Source: Amoebophrya sp. A120
Taxonomy: Eukaryota > Sar > Dinophyceae > Syndiniales > Amoebophryaceae
Length of the DNA: 64,000 nucleotides
NCBI GenBank assembly: GCA_905178155.1
Contig: CAJINV010000002.1
Coordinates: 2,014,922 to 2,078,921, forward strand
Direction of reading: 5' to 3'
The notes under the pieces were generated by a model. The model did no database searches. It was not told the origin of the DNA and saw only the letters and a program-made list of their open reading frames with translations. A program made the position numbers and the translations under genes. Positions 34,901 to 45,473 of the stretch are shown here, one piece after another. Within the stretch, counting starts at the first letter, position 1, and each line of letters opens with the position of its first letter.

Positions 34901-36431
34901 AGGTGCTTTGGAAGAAGAGGTTGCAGCAGCAGTTTCCGCTTTGGCCTTACTCGGCGAAGTACTAGAGGAAGCCATCGTCCCACTCGGCAGCTTCGCTGCC
35001 GTCGGTGTTGCTGTAGCCGGTGGTGGGGAGAGTTTACTCCCTGCTTTACTCTTCGACACGGTTGGAGGGGTTATGGATGATGCAGGCTGCTTTGCTTTCC
35101 CAGGACTGGTAGACGAAGTTGCGGCATCGCTCGCTTTTGCTTTCCCAGCAGGGGAAGACGCAGTGGGAGTGGTTGAGCCGGCTTTCGCAGCTGCGGCCCC
35201 CGTTTTCGCCTTTGCTTTCGGCGTCGTGGTAGACGAAGACGAAACAGCTTTTGCAGTGGAAGATGAAGTTGCTGCTTTATTGGCACCACCAGTCTTCGGT
35301 GCAGAAGTACTACTAGCAGCTGCAGCGCCTCCCACTGCTGCTGCATTTGGCGGCACGTAGTCCGGAACTTCTCCGGGAAATATTTTGCTTTCCGCCCAGC
35401 TTGCGATGCTGTTGTTCGAAGAAGATTATGGATTGCAAATATGTCTGGGTCTGGAAAAATGCCGGGTGTGTCATGCTCTGCTAGCATGACTGTCAAGTCT
35501 GTCATGCAAGGTACCAAAAAGCGCCACTTTTGTGTCATGCAAAAACCCAGTTTCTCATGCAGAATAGGCAACACGTAGCGACTCAAAAACCTGTCATGCT
35601 GAGCCGGCATCTCTGGCGTTCTCTTGTTTCGCAAACCAGCATCACAAGTTCCCAGACCCAGACATTTTTACATTTGATAAAGATGAAGCACCAGTCGTGC
35701 CCGTACTTGTTATCCCCTTGTAGCTTTGTTTTCTCTTGTCCAAACTGATCTTCCTGATGTAGTTCCGGGATTTTTCGTCCTCATTCTGCGTTTCGTCTTC
35801 ATCAAGGACTTGTAATCGTTCCTCATGCTCGTCGTCCAGAAACTTCTGGACATTCTCCACCAGCTCGTGGACTTGCTTCTCGGTGGCTGTGGTCGTGTTT
35901 TGGGTTAGAAGGTGGTGCTTAGCTGCAGTCGATGTGCTGGGACTGGCAATACACAAGCACATGGTGCTGCTCTTTCTGCATCACAGAAACGTTTTCTCAT
36001 GCTGCACACTGCATCATGTTCATGACAAAGACAAACTCACACAAATAATTTGTAGTTGTACCTTCATCCACACCTTCGCTCCCCGCCGCCTCGTGTCCGC
36101 CAGCAAGTCCGTCTTGCTCCAAGATCTCCTCGCAGGCCCTTCGGAGGTTGCCCTGGTTACTAGCCGCTGCGTCATTCTTCCCACTGGTAATTGCGTCCAA
36201 ACTCCCCGCCGCACCTCCTTGTCCTTCGCCCCCATACACGATGGCCTCCGCCTGCCTTCGTAGCTTCTCGTACTGTTCCCGTTTCTCGGAGCGCAGCTTT
36301 CTGGATTCGTTTAGGTTTTGCAGCGAAATTTCCTCCAGTTCGAGGACCTGCTCTAGCTCCTGCAGGCTCTTTTCGACCTTGTTTTTAGCCGAATTGAGCA
36401 AGGAAGAACTGGAGGAGGAGGAGGAGGACAT
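28869..36431 (-). CDS. Large coiled-coil/probable beta-propeller protein, function unknown (9 exons)
   Basis: The start is the ATG at 36431 (MSSSSSSSSSLLNSAKNKVE). Introners at 35427-35679, 34516-34668, 32404-32577, 31769-32350, 30350-30492 and 30013-30130, and a GT...AG intron at 30725-30844, are all removed in frame. A further intron near 35945-36050 has uncertain borders. The product is roughly 1,960 residues. In order it has an N-terminal coiled coil (SLQELEQVLELEEISLQNL), a Ser/Ala/Lys-rich linker (from 35356), and an acidic helical region with a second coiled coil (KKTLTQQEIEDKRKLYLKKL). Strand-rich blade-like segments follow (31770-30490: ALGLVFTICTERGYLGDNFL, FCGLQDGSVVKLNF, LLWSLDEKNLICVWRY), then a disordered tail. 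The reading frame ends at 28869, but the true end may be 26876. The propeller call rests on pattern alone. Confidence 0.68.
30013..30130. mobile_element. Introner, family E (TSD GGTAG)
   Basis: The 118-bp element has arms TATCCACAGAAAAAAACC and ...GGTTTTTTTTTGTGGATA. A perfect GGTAG duplication lies at 30008-30012 and 30131-30135. Removal gives ENSVYRVNSKTGG in frame. Confidence 0.93.
30350..30492. mobile_element. Introner, family A (flanks CACCA/AACCA)
   Basis: The 143-bp element starts TATCCTGTGCAAAAGTATCC and ends GCAATGCATA. The flanks differ at one base. Removal joins ...LPKTVV to SESGDEEELL in frame. Confidence 0.85.
31769..32350. mobile_element. Introner, family B with nested insertion (TSD TTCCG)
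   Basis: The 582-bp element has a perfect TTCCG duplication (31764-31768, 32351-32355) and family B arms. The usual core is interrupted by about 310 bp (about 32010-32322) bounded by GTGTCATG on both sides. Just before it a 29-bp segment is duplicated (31945-31973 and 31981-32009). Removal joins ...FCTLDRN to VRTTYTYSHN in frame. Confidence 0.88.
32404..32577. mobile_element. Introner, family A (flanks GTGCT/ATGCC)
   Basis: The 174-bp element starts TATCCAGTGCAAAAGCATCG and ends GCAATGCATA. The flanks match at three of five bases. Removal joins ...NIMGM to PDSSDLISEF in frame. Confidence 0.8.
34516..34668. mobile_element. Introner, family A (TSD TCGGC)
   Basis: The 153-bp element starts TATCCTGTGCAAAAGTATCG and ends GCAATGCATA. 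Perfect TCGGC duplications are at 34511-34515 and 34669-34673. Removal joins ...QQQEPK to TREDLEQF in frame and takes out an in-frame stop. Confidence 0.92.
35427..35679. mobile_element. Introner, family B (TSD AAGAT)
   Basis: The 253-bp element starts TATGGATTGCAAATATGTC and ends TTTACATTTGATA. Perfect AAGAT duplications are at 35422-35426 and 35680-35684. Removal joins ...TTGASS to SSNNSIASWA in frame. Confidence 0.92.
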
Positions 36432-39400
36432 GATGATGGCCTTCGTGTTGAAAATCGATTTTCTTTTCTTGGAACGAGGACACACTAGATCTTTGCTCAA
36501 GAAAAGTCTGACGTTTTGCCTTTGCGGTTTGAAACCTTTTCTCAAAAATCCATCGTCATGTCTCTCTTTCTCTCAATGGTGACTGAGCAGAAGACGACCA
36601 CATCGATTTTGCCGCGACGTCACGTGTCATCTACTCTCCATCTCCTTCTTTACATTTGCTCATCACGTTCAAGCAAGCTACAGTTCGTGTTGTTCGTACA
36701 GAATATGAATAAGCCCTCGCCTGCTGTTCCCTGTAGTATCTCCTCTACGTCGGTCTCACTCTCACGACTCATCCCTAGCACATAAAAAACGCACGCAAGC
36801 CCGAATGCCAACGCGCAGAACAAGAAAGGTGACCGTGCTGCATCACCTAGCTCGCTGTGGTGCAGCAGACGCAAGAGCTCCTCGGGGGCTGAAGGCCTAC
36901 AATTCCGATGACATCTAGAAGCAGCTCGGACGCCAGTTATAACGTGCTCCACGCTTCAAGGGCGAGCGACCCACAACCCAATTGACCCCCCGCCCCCCAC
37001 ATACAGAAGGAGAACGAATTGAAAGGCAGCCAAGCAACGCGCCGGCCAAGGGCCGGAAAACAACAGCGCGCGGGCGCCCACCCCCGAAAGCGCGCCAAAC
37101 GACGGGCCGGGGGCCGAGGAGGCGGCGAAGGGGCGCATGGGGGTTCGCCGACAACACTCAGCAAACAGCACAAGGCTGGGCCCTTCCTGCTGGGGCACCA
37201 AGAACAATGAATGGCGCGAAAGGGCGGCGCCGAGCGAGGGCCCGGCGGGGGGGTCAGCCCGGGCGGGCGGCGAACGAAACAAATGATCGCCGGCACCGCG
37301 CGCGCCCGGCCGGGATGACAGGGCCGGCCGGCGCGCGAAATAGCGCGGGCCGACTGCCTCTGGAGTCACTCCGCCAAACCACAGAACCAGAAAAGTTAGG
37401 AAACGGGGCCACATACCCGGCAAGGCGAGCGAGTGAGACTCACCACCGCGGTAATCCATTACCATTAGACCACACCGGACCCGGACAGGGCTGCGCAGCT
37501 TTTCTTCTGTTTGTGTTTTGTAACTAAATGGGAAGGGCGCGGCGACTCGGCCGCCACGCCACTCCCTTCCGCCTGCGGGTAGTGCGCGGGAGCTGGCGCA
37601 AGCCAGCGCAGGGCGTAGCCATGAATGGTCGCTGCCTCCGTCCCAAGCGCGTGGACCCGCGGCCCGGCCTCATGGGCAACATAGATACCCAAAGGCCTGC
37701 GGCCTTCTTGTTCTTTCCGTGTCCAGGTCCCAGGGCCGATTTCCGCCGCCGGGGCTGTGTTCCACATCGCCGCGGGCACACACACCGCCCGGGCCCCGCC
37801 GGGTCGGTGCGCCGGCGCAAAGCGGGCGCCGATGGGTCGAAGGATCCCGGACAACTGTGCCACCAGACCCGGGCCAACAACTGTCAAAGACAAAGAGAAC
37901 AATAGGAAATTTGAACTAGTAGTTGCGACAACACTACCAACAACAACGGTTATCTTCGCTCACAGCTACATTTCTACCGTTCTCTCCATTTCGCTTCTGG
38001 CAAAACCCTTACCCGCTACCCAGCACATGTCCTGCCGCTATGGCAGCAAAGCACCGCTCGCTTCTCTTCAACTTCCACATCGCATCTTCTCATCCACACA
38101 ACATGATCAAGATGAACAAGAACTCAAGAAATGGAGTTGTGCCTCTTGTATGTAGCCAGTGCAGCTATACTACTACAACCGGCGGGCACGTCTCATCTAG
38201 CAGGCGACGGACTACAGAAGTCATTCTTACGTAGACAGGCGGCACGGCCGGCCACGGGCCGGTACGCGCGCTGGACGGTCGGTGCCAACTACAAATACGG
38301 CCCCACCCTTAGGCCGCGCGAGCGCCCGGTCCCGGTGTATACACCAAAGCATAAGCGCAAGGGCTGGGCCGGCCGCCGGGTCGGTGCAATTTGCGCCGGC
38401 GCGCCACCGCACAAATAGGGTTCTAACACTAAAAAGACACCCAAGGTCGGCGGCGCACGGATGCGATGGCACCGGCCCGCGGCCCGGTCGGTAGGTCGCT
38501 CGCGCACGGGCAGGCGCCGCCCGCCGCCCCGGCCGGGAAGGCAGGCAAGCAGGCCACAACACCGCACAGGGCCGACCCATCGGGGCGCCGCTCTCGGTCA
38601 GTTGGAGGGTTTGGGGCGACTTCGCCCGCTATTTTTTGGCTAATTTTTTCGGGATTTTTTAAAAGTCCGGGCAAGCAGAAGCGGCCCCGACGGCGCTGCC
38701 GCCGGAAGAAAAGAGAAAGCCAGCGCGGCGCGGGTAGAAGAAAGCAAAAACCCCAAGGAGCTTCCTGCGATTGTTGCGTGGCGGCCCGAATGGACCGCGC
38801 GCGGAACCATGCGAAACCCCATGCCCAATGAGAAATATACCCGGAAAGGAAATACCGGAAGACGGAAACCCTCGGGCCCAAGATAGAAAACCCAAACGGA
38901 AGCCGGGGCCGGCGAAAGTCTGCGCGGGTCCTGGATATCTATGGGCTGGCCCACATCCCATCCGCAGCGGGTTTCTGCATTTCCCTGCTACACTTCCGCG
39001 ACCGGCTAAACCATGCGGCTAAATCCCGGCTAAATCGGTCGGCTAAATCGGTCGGCTAAATCGGCCGGCTAAATCGGCCGGCTAAATCGGCCGGCTAAAT
39101 CGGTCGGCTAAATCGGCCGGCTAAATCGGCCGGCTAAATCGGCCGGCTAAATCGGTCGGCTAAATCTATGCGGCTAAATCGGTCGGCTAAATCGGTCGGC
39201 TAAATCTTGGCTAAATTTTCCGGGATTCACTTCGGAAATCCCGGCGATGCCGAATTTAGCCGGCGGCAAAATGCGGAACCACAGGGATTTCGGGAAGGAA
39301 AAAAAAGTCAGCCGATTTAGCCAAAAATTTAGCCGGGGAAAGGACACTGATTTCCGCAAATTTGAAAGGACCCGGGCGTCTTGGTTTCTGAAATTCCACA

Positions 39401-42264
39401 GCCGAACACAAAGGAAAAAAAAAGGGGCGGCGGCCGTCTTCGCCTGAAGAAGGGAAATAACACGCCACACGGCGCGACACAGAGCACCACCACAGAAACC
39501 GCCCGCCGCGGCTTTTCGAGGTGACAACACAAACAAACCCAAACACGCCCGACCAGAGGTTGCGCGCAGCACCTGCAAACACGTGCCCGAGATGCCGGAT
39601 GCTTTGCGCGACGCAAAATACCCGGCGCACCACCAAACGGAAACGCGCCAAAATTGTAAGGCTCCACACCCCAAGAGAAACCGGGGCGAACGTCTAAACT
39701 GCAAAACATAGCCCGCTAGCAAATACAAAACACCCGGCGGCAACAGACAACACAGCGAACCCATCGCCCCTATGGCCCGCCGAAAGAAACAAAACCAGGC
39801 GAGGCGGGCCAGACAAAGGAAGCGGCGCACCACTTGCGAGGGCGGGGCTCAGCCGGCCAGGCTAACGCAACGCCTCGGCCGACACGCTTCGAAAAAATCC
39901 CGAAAAATTTAGCCACTTTTTAGCAAAGGAAATGGCCCCGCTGCCCTCTAGCTGATCTCGGCGCGCAATATTGCGGCGCGGGCGGAGCAAGCTTGGCACC
40001 TTCCACGAGGCCCAGCGCAGTCGGTTGCCTCACCGCTGCCGTTCGCGGCGAGGCGCTCTGTCTGCGTTGCGCATCGGACCTGCTCGCCCCCCGGGCGCCG
40101 CGCGGCTCACAGCCTGTGCCCCCGCAGGCGCAGGAGGAACCCGGGCAAGTCGGGCTATCAAAGGCGAACGAAGCGAGCGCCTAATGGCTTCGCTCTTCAC
40201 ATACCGTCTTCAAGGTAAATGCGCCGCTTCTGCGCCCTCAAAAAGGTAGGACTCTCTTCGCTCAGGCCAGCTTTGCGGCTAGTGTCATGTTTCACTCGTG
40301 CTCCTCCTTCCGAAACGCTTTTATCTCTACTTTGTATTTGTTCGCTCAACACAAATACAAAACGGCACAACGATATTAAAAAACTGCTCCTCGTCTCCGA
40401 ACTCCCACACAACAAGAAGATCACGGTGAACAAGAACGCACCAAATGCACGTAGAAACCGACTAGCTCGTCTAGTAACACACGGGTGGTCAAGGTCATCA
40501 TTGACTGTTTCTTACGTCAGACAGGCAGCATGGCCACTGCTCGGCCAGGGGCCGATAGCAAGCTAGGCAACGCGCACCGGGCGGCGCCAACAAATTAATA
40601 CGGCCGCCCCCGAAAACCACGCGCGCGGGCGCCCACCCAGCACCCACTGCACGCAGGCAGCAAAAAGCTAAGCAACAAACCACATCACGCGGGCGGCCGG
40701 CGTGCACCACACACACGCCCGCCCACGGAGGCCCGGCCAGGCGCACAGAGCTAGGCCGTCCGCCGCCCGGGGCCAATTCATGGCGGCGCGCTGGCGCAAC
40801 CACCAAGCAAAAGCAGGGCCGGAGGCGTACACATCACGGACCCCGCCCGGCCAAGAGGTCGCGGGCGCGCGCGCGCGAGCCAACCGGCGCCAACATGGGC
40901 AAACACACGCACACCGCTGCGCTGGTGTCGAAGCCGAGGTAGTACGGCTGCGCTAAGAAAGTGGCGGCTTCGCAATGACTGTTGACTGTGTCAATCTCTG
41001 CGCATCGGCCCATTTTTCGCCGTCGGCATCTTCTTCCATTTTTCTGCATCTGCGACATTTTCGTCGGCTTTTGCGTTTTGGCCGGCTCGCGCTTCATTGG
41101 CGGGGCCCCTGCAAGCGGGGCGGGCTGCTTGCGCCCTCACCCCTGGCGCCCGCTCCAGCGCCGCGCGATTCGTCGTCTGCGCCTCGCGGGCGCAGGGGGG
41201 CTCCGGACAGCTGCGCCACCACAGGCGCGAGCAACGCCCGGGAGTAACTACACAACAAATTAGCTCGCATAAGATCTACATCTAGGCACTTCGCTTCTAC
41301 TCCCTCAAAACGGGCTCTCATCACCCAGGCCAACTCATCTTGTGTCCGTACTATGTTTTTCGTTCGCGCTCCTGCCAAAGGGCTTCCACAGCACTACCTT
41401 CTGCTCCTGGCACTTGTTAAACAAAAAGCATGAATTATTATTTTTCTTCTAGACTTAGGCATACGTAGAACAAGGCGAGGACCCTACCAAAGGAACGTCC
41501 TGATCTGTGGCTGCTTTTTTTTCAATCGCTCGGTTTTTTGTCTTGCTACTGACTTTGCTAGGTGACGTTGGACCACAGCGATTCCACAACTGCGTACGTT
41601 GTTCAATTTCCGTTATTTTCAAGAATCTTTGCTTGGGGCTACCAAGCCTCCTCTCGTTGGACGTGGCGCGCCAACGATGAAAGGGGTGTAATGCGGAGGT
41701 GAAATAAGGGTAAGCGTAAGCCAGAACTTCGTCTTCGTGGGGTATTTTTGAGGCTTCATTATCAAGACAGAAGTGAAAGAGAAAGTACGTAAATCCGCCG
41801 CCAAATAAATGAGTCCTACGGGGGTCGCAAATAATCTGAACAGTTCAAAGATTGGTTGGTAAACAGTTGCAACGTGAGAAGCTGCAGAGGTCCCGTGAGC
41901 TAGACAAGTTTACTTCTTCCGCACGAGCGTCTTGCAACAGCAAAACGCCCGAGGCACTGAAAGTTCGCTTGTCTGCTTGTTCCAATCAACAGTAGAGTGC
42001 AGCGAAGAAGGTAAATTTGTAGCGCGAGGAGCCTCAATATCAGGAGCTCGCTAAAGACTTTCTGAAACAAAGCTCGGTCATTGATACGTAAATTTGCGCG
42101 TCGGTGTGAGATCAGTGAACGAGCTACGTTTCAAGCTGTCTTTTCTTATTGCTACTAAACGTGAAGTAATGAGGCGTGAAGCATCAACATCAAACATCAA
42201 GGAATCGTGATTTTTTCTTGAAGCGTAGTTGTCACCACGCTTAATACAGTTACAACCAGTTGTC
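36432..42264. other. 5.8-kb intergenic region with GC-rich islands
   Basis: GC-rich islands lie at about 36950-37870, 38230-39990 and 40550-41260, separated by ordinary DNA at 37910-38200, 40210-40550 and 41270-42260. Chance open frames of up to 219 codons occur on both strands. At 37430-37490 (minus strand) there is an A-box-like GTGGTCTAATGGTAATGG, but no tRNA fold. I support no gene in the region. Confidence 0.5.
39004..39216 (+). repeat. Array of 17 GGCTAAAT units, 13-bp period
   Basis: GGCTAAATCGGTC or GGCTAAATCGGCC repeats 17 times, mostly every 13 bp (two spacings of 11, one of 14). Scattered inverted copies (ATTTAGCC) follow at about 39250, 39325 and 39908, so the repeat family extends beyond the array. 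Confidence 0.95.
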
Positions 42265-43296
42265 CTAGTTTCCGTAACCGTAGATCTGCCGTCCGCGCCT
42301 TTTCAACGCGTTTACGATGTCGCTTGGCTTCACGGTAGACCGCTTTGCGTGGGTGGTGTAGGTCAGCGCGTCTTGTAATGTTGATTCCAGGAAGAAACCC
42401 ATCGCGTCACCTGAAGATAGGTTTTCAAGAAGTTGAAGTACAAACATCATAGGTTTCAAATGCAATTCAGCATGACAAACAACGCATCTTGTGTGTTGGG
42501 AGCATGACAAAAAAAAAACAGCAAATCAAATCCCATCAAATACGGCAGTCCTTGTGTATTTTCGCCGATATTCTTTTCACGCCTCCTCTCCTCGCTAACC
42601 TCCTGATTGCTGCTTTGCCCAAGCCCTTCATTCGCTCTTCTCGACCCTCGGCGAGTTTCGGCATGTCTGCCTGAAACTCGAACTTCTTGTTTGCCTGAAG
42701 AGGAAGACCGCCGAGACCACCTTGCGCGTCCGTTCCCATCTTGGATCCGAAGGCCTGATAAAAGTTTTCTTTTTTTTTTTGTGTAGTGTATTTTATGCAG
42801 CATGACAGACACTAGATGAGTTTGCTTTTCATGCATGACAAGTGGCAAAAACCCTCTTCTATACGTCGAATGCGCCCTTCATCTGCTGGTAATCCATATC
42901 GATCTTGTCGAATCCCTGCATCAGTGATGAGGTGGCTTTTTTGCTCTTATCGTTTGCGTTTCCGAACTTGGCACCGCCCCGTGCACTTGCGCTCCTGAGT
43001 TGAATCGAGTATAGGCATGTTTGAAGACAGAAACTTCTGTTGCCTCTGAGACAGATGTGTCATGCAAAAACGCATGACAAGTTCATCACGTTCAACAACC
43101 CAAAACTGCTTGAATATGCTAGATATCCATTTTTAGTATACCCGTAATTCGGATCTGCAAATCCCATGTCGCCATATGGTGTGTAGCTGGACTGGCTCTT
43201 TTGCTGCTTGTCCAGCATATTCCTCTGCTTGTCCATGGTGGAAGCCGCCTTTTTATCGCCCCCTCCCAGGCCGGGGAGGTACTCGTAGGGATTCAT
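42265..43296 (-). CDS. Histone H4 variant with about 138-residue N-terminal extension
   Basis: Four exons (43296-43142, 42994-42865, 42754-42544, 42410-42265) join through GT...AG introns to 213 codons. From about residue 139 the product is histone H4: [20 protein letters not shown], then [20 protein letters not shown] and [17 protein letters not shown]. The last junction gives [12 protein letters not shown], with the same 13-residue spacing between RIS and FLE as canonical H4, which supports the splice. The usual basic tail (GKGGKGLGKGGAKRHRK) is absent. In its place is a Gly/Gln/Lys/Tyr-rich extension ([16 protein letters not shown]...). The core is diverged: the conserved GLIYEETRGVLKV region reads [14 protein letters not shown]4 is normally about 103 residues, so this is an unusual variant or a protein that borrowed the H4 fold. 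All three introns contain the TTGTCATGC motif. Confidence 0.9.
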
Positions 43297-43987
43297 TTTT
43301 GGCTGATAATTTGCTGACGACACAACTACAAGGGAGCTCGTCAGATGGAAATTCTAACTTCGTGTTCGTTTTCGGTTGTTTCCTTTTCCTATTGCTCTTC
43401 CGTACAAAAAAAACTTTGTTCGGTTGCAAATGTTGTCACGACCATTAGATGTTGAGGGGAGCTGTTGATGCTGATGCAAGAATCGTACATCATGATACAT
43501 GATTTTCTTCACGACATGCTGCAATAAAAATCTAAATGATTTTTCGTACTACGTCGAATAAAAGCTACTAGCATCGAGGAGCCACCACGTGCCAACTCAA
43601 CCTACTCATACTCTCCCGGCCACTACCTGACCGTAAGGCAGTGTAGTCAGTGGCGTCCCTCTCTGGACATAGTCTCTCAACATCTTTCGACAACACGTCG
43701 ATAGTTTGATTCGAAATCGAACAAGCGAAAGCGATGGCCAGTGCTGTCGTGGTCTTACATCAGACGAAGTTTATTTCATCCTGTCTAGCGAGCGCACATG
43801 AAAAGCAAGTGCAAGTACGACTCGCACTATAAACGTGGCGAAGGAATGGACGAGACTCAAGAACTGTCACTGGTACATTCAACGTCTTCACGACCCAGCT
43901 GCGCACGACGAAATTGATGGACTGAAGAAGTACACGTTGAGGTTGACTATGACTTGATAACTTGTGCGCAGGTACACTATATCTACT
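43297..43987. other. Intergenic spacer
   Basis: This 690-bp spacer separates the stop of the DPY-30-like gene from the H4 start. It probably holds the H4 leader. No promoter element or spliced-leader acceptor could be identified with confidence. Confidence 0.4.
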
Positions 43988-45473
43988 TCACGTTGTCTGT
44001 GTCTGTTGCACTTGACTTTCCAACACACAAGCCTCCCATAGGATTCCACAGAAATCCCCAAAACAAACTAACCCCTTCACCGGCACAACCAATTCCTCCA
44101 AATTCCGGTAATCGATATTCGTCTTCGTAATCATAATCGAGCCGACGAAGGAAGTCTTCTGCCGCTTTTTCATTTCAATATCGTAGTAATTCTGCTCGGA
44201 GTCGAAAAGCTTTTGCGTGCAGATTCTAACTGCAGTTTTGGAAGGGAGCCTGGTCGTGGTGGAAGTTTGTATTGCTGGCATTGGTTCACGACCTTGTTGT
44301 TCTGTTTGCTCGTCCTGCGACTGCTCGGGGGCTTCGTCTGCCTCAGGTCTTTTGGCTGCTTGGGTTGGCGAAGTGACGGAAGACGGGAATCCGGGCTCGG
44401 CGGCGAGGATCTGGGATGATTTTTGAAACCAAATGCGATTTGTCATGCGCTTTTTTTTTTAGTTTGACATGCAGCAGCAGTTATTTGTCTACTTTGTCTT
44501 TGCAACTACACAGAAAACTTGACTATACGTCTTCCACAAGTCGCTTTTCCGGAGCGCCACCTGCTGCCGCTGCAGCTCCACCAGCGTCTTGTTTCTCATC
44601 ACCTTCAACGTTCATCGCACCATCGACTTCGTTCTTTCCACCGCGGCCATTGACCACTCCCAGCCCCCACAATCTCGTCGCTTCGTGGTGAAATTTCAGC
44701 AACTCGAATACACTGTGGAGTAGATCCGCAAATAATCTGAACGGGATCGTCACCTCCGTGTTCTGCAATTTCTGCAGCAACTGCTGTTTCGGCTTCAACG
44801 TCGCGGGGACGTTGTCTAGTAATAGATTTATCAGCAATTTCACGTCCAATTTCTCGGGCTCCACGTTCTGTAGCATTTGGAGTTGCTCCTGGTTTGGATT
44901 ACTAGTGTTTGTCCCGCTGATGTGCATCACAGAATGTAGCATCGCTGTGGAGGTGGAGCAGAGCCGGACATACGCGTCGTAAATCAGCTCATCTAATTTG
45001 GTTGTGGTTCTGCTCGTTATTCCTCCCTGCTGAGGATCGGCGGTTTGTAGGAACAGGTCGGAGGAAGAGGACGATGAAGGGAGCTGGGCTGCTGACGATG
45101 CTGACCCCGTGGAGGTCCTACCACCGCCAAAACAATCTGATCCCTCCGCGTACAGCTTTCGAAAGGCGAAACATCTGTAGGCTTCGCAAATCCCCCCGCC
45201 GTTGATGACCGAGGTGAGTTTGAAATACAGGTGGAGAAAGAGCAACGGATTCGGGTGCCTAGTTTCTAGAAGAAGTTGTAGTGCCTGGCGCACGTAGGGG
45301 AGGAGAAGGCGGGTTGTGGGGTTTATGGGGGTGGTTGAGGTCGTTGTGATCTTATTCGCGGTTGAGGAAGAAGAGCCGGCGGTTGTGGTCGTTGGGCCGT
45401 CTTTGTCGGCAATGGCGTGGTGATGATCGTGGCCGGAGTTTATGTGGGACGACGACATAATGGCAGAGGTCAT
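43988..45473 (-). CDS. Protein with DPY-30/RIIa-like helix pair (2 exons)
   Basis: The ATG at 45473 (MTSAIMSSSHINSG) and a GT...AG intron at 44411-44528 (VED joined to ILAAEPG) give 455 codons ending at 43988. Residues about 53-82 (RLLLPYVRQALQLLLETRHP then NPLLFLHLYF) fit the DPY-30 dimerisation motif, in which V-x-P-x-L-x-x-A-L-x-x-L is followed by RP-x-x-P-x-x-FL. In other proteins this motif docks onto amphipathic helices of flagellar and chromatin complexes. The middle is helical (LLINLLLDNVPATLKPKQQL). The last 90 residues form a compact Cys-containing end (GLVCFGDFCGILWEACVLE). A cilium role is possible but unproven; the motif call is by eye. Confidence 0.65.

Noticed and set aside
37430-37495. 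tRNA-like sequence on the minus strand
   Set aside because: An A-box-like GTGGTCTAATGG is present, but no closing acceptor stem and no GTTCRA-type T-loop could be placed.
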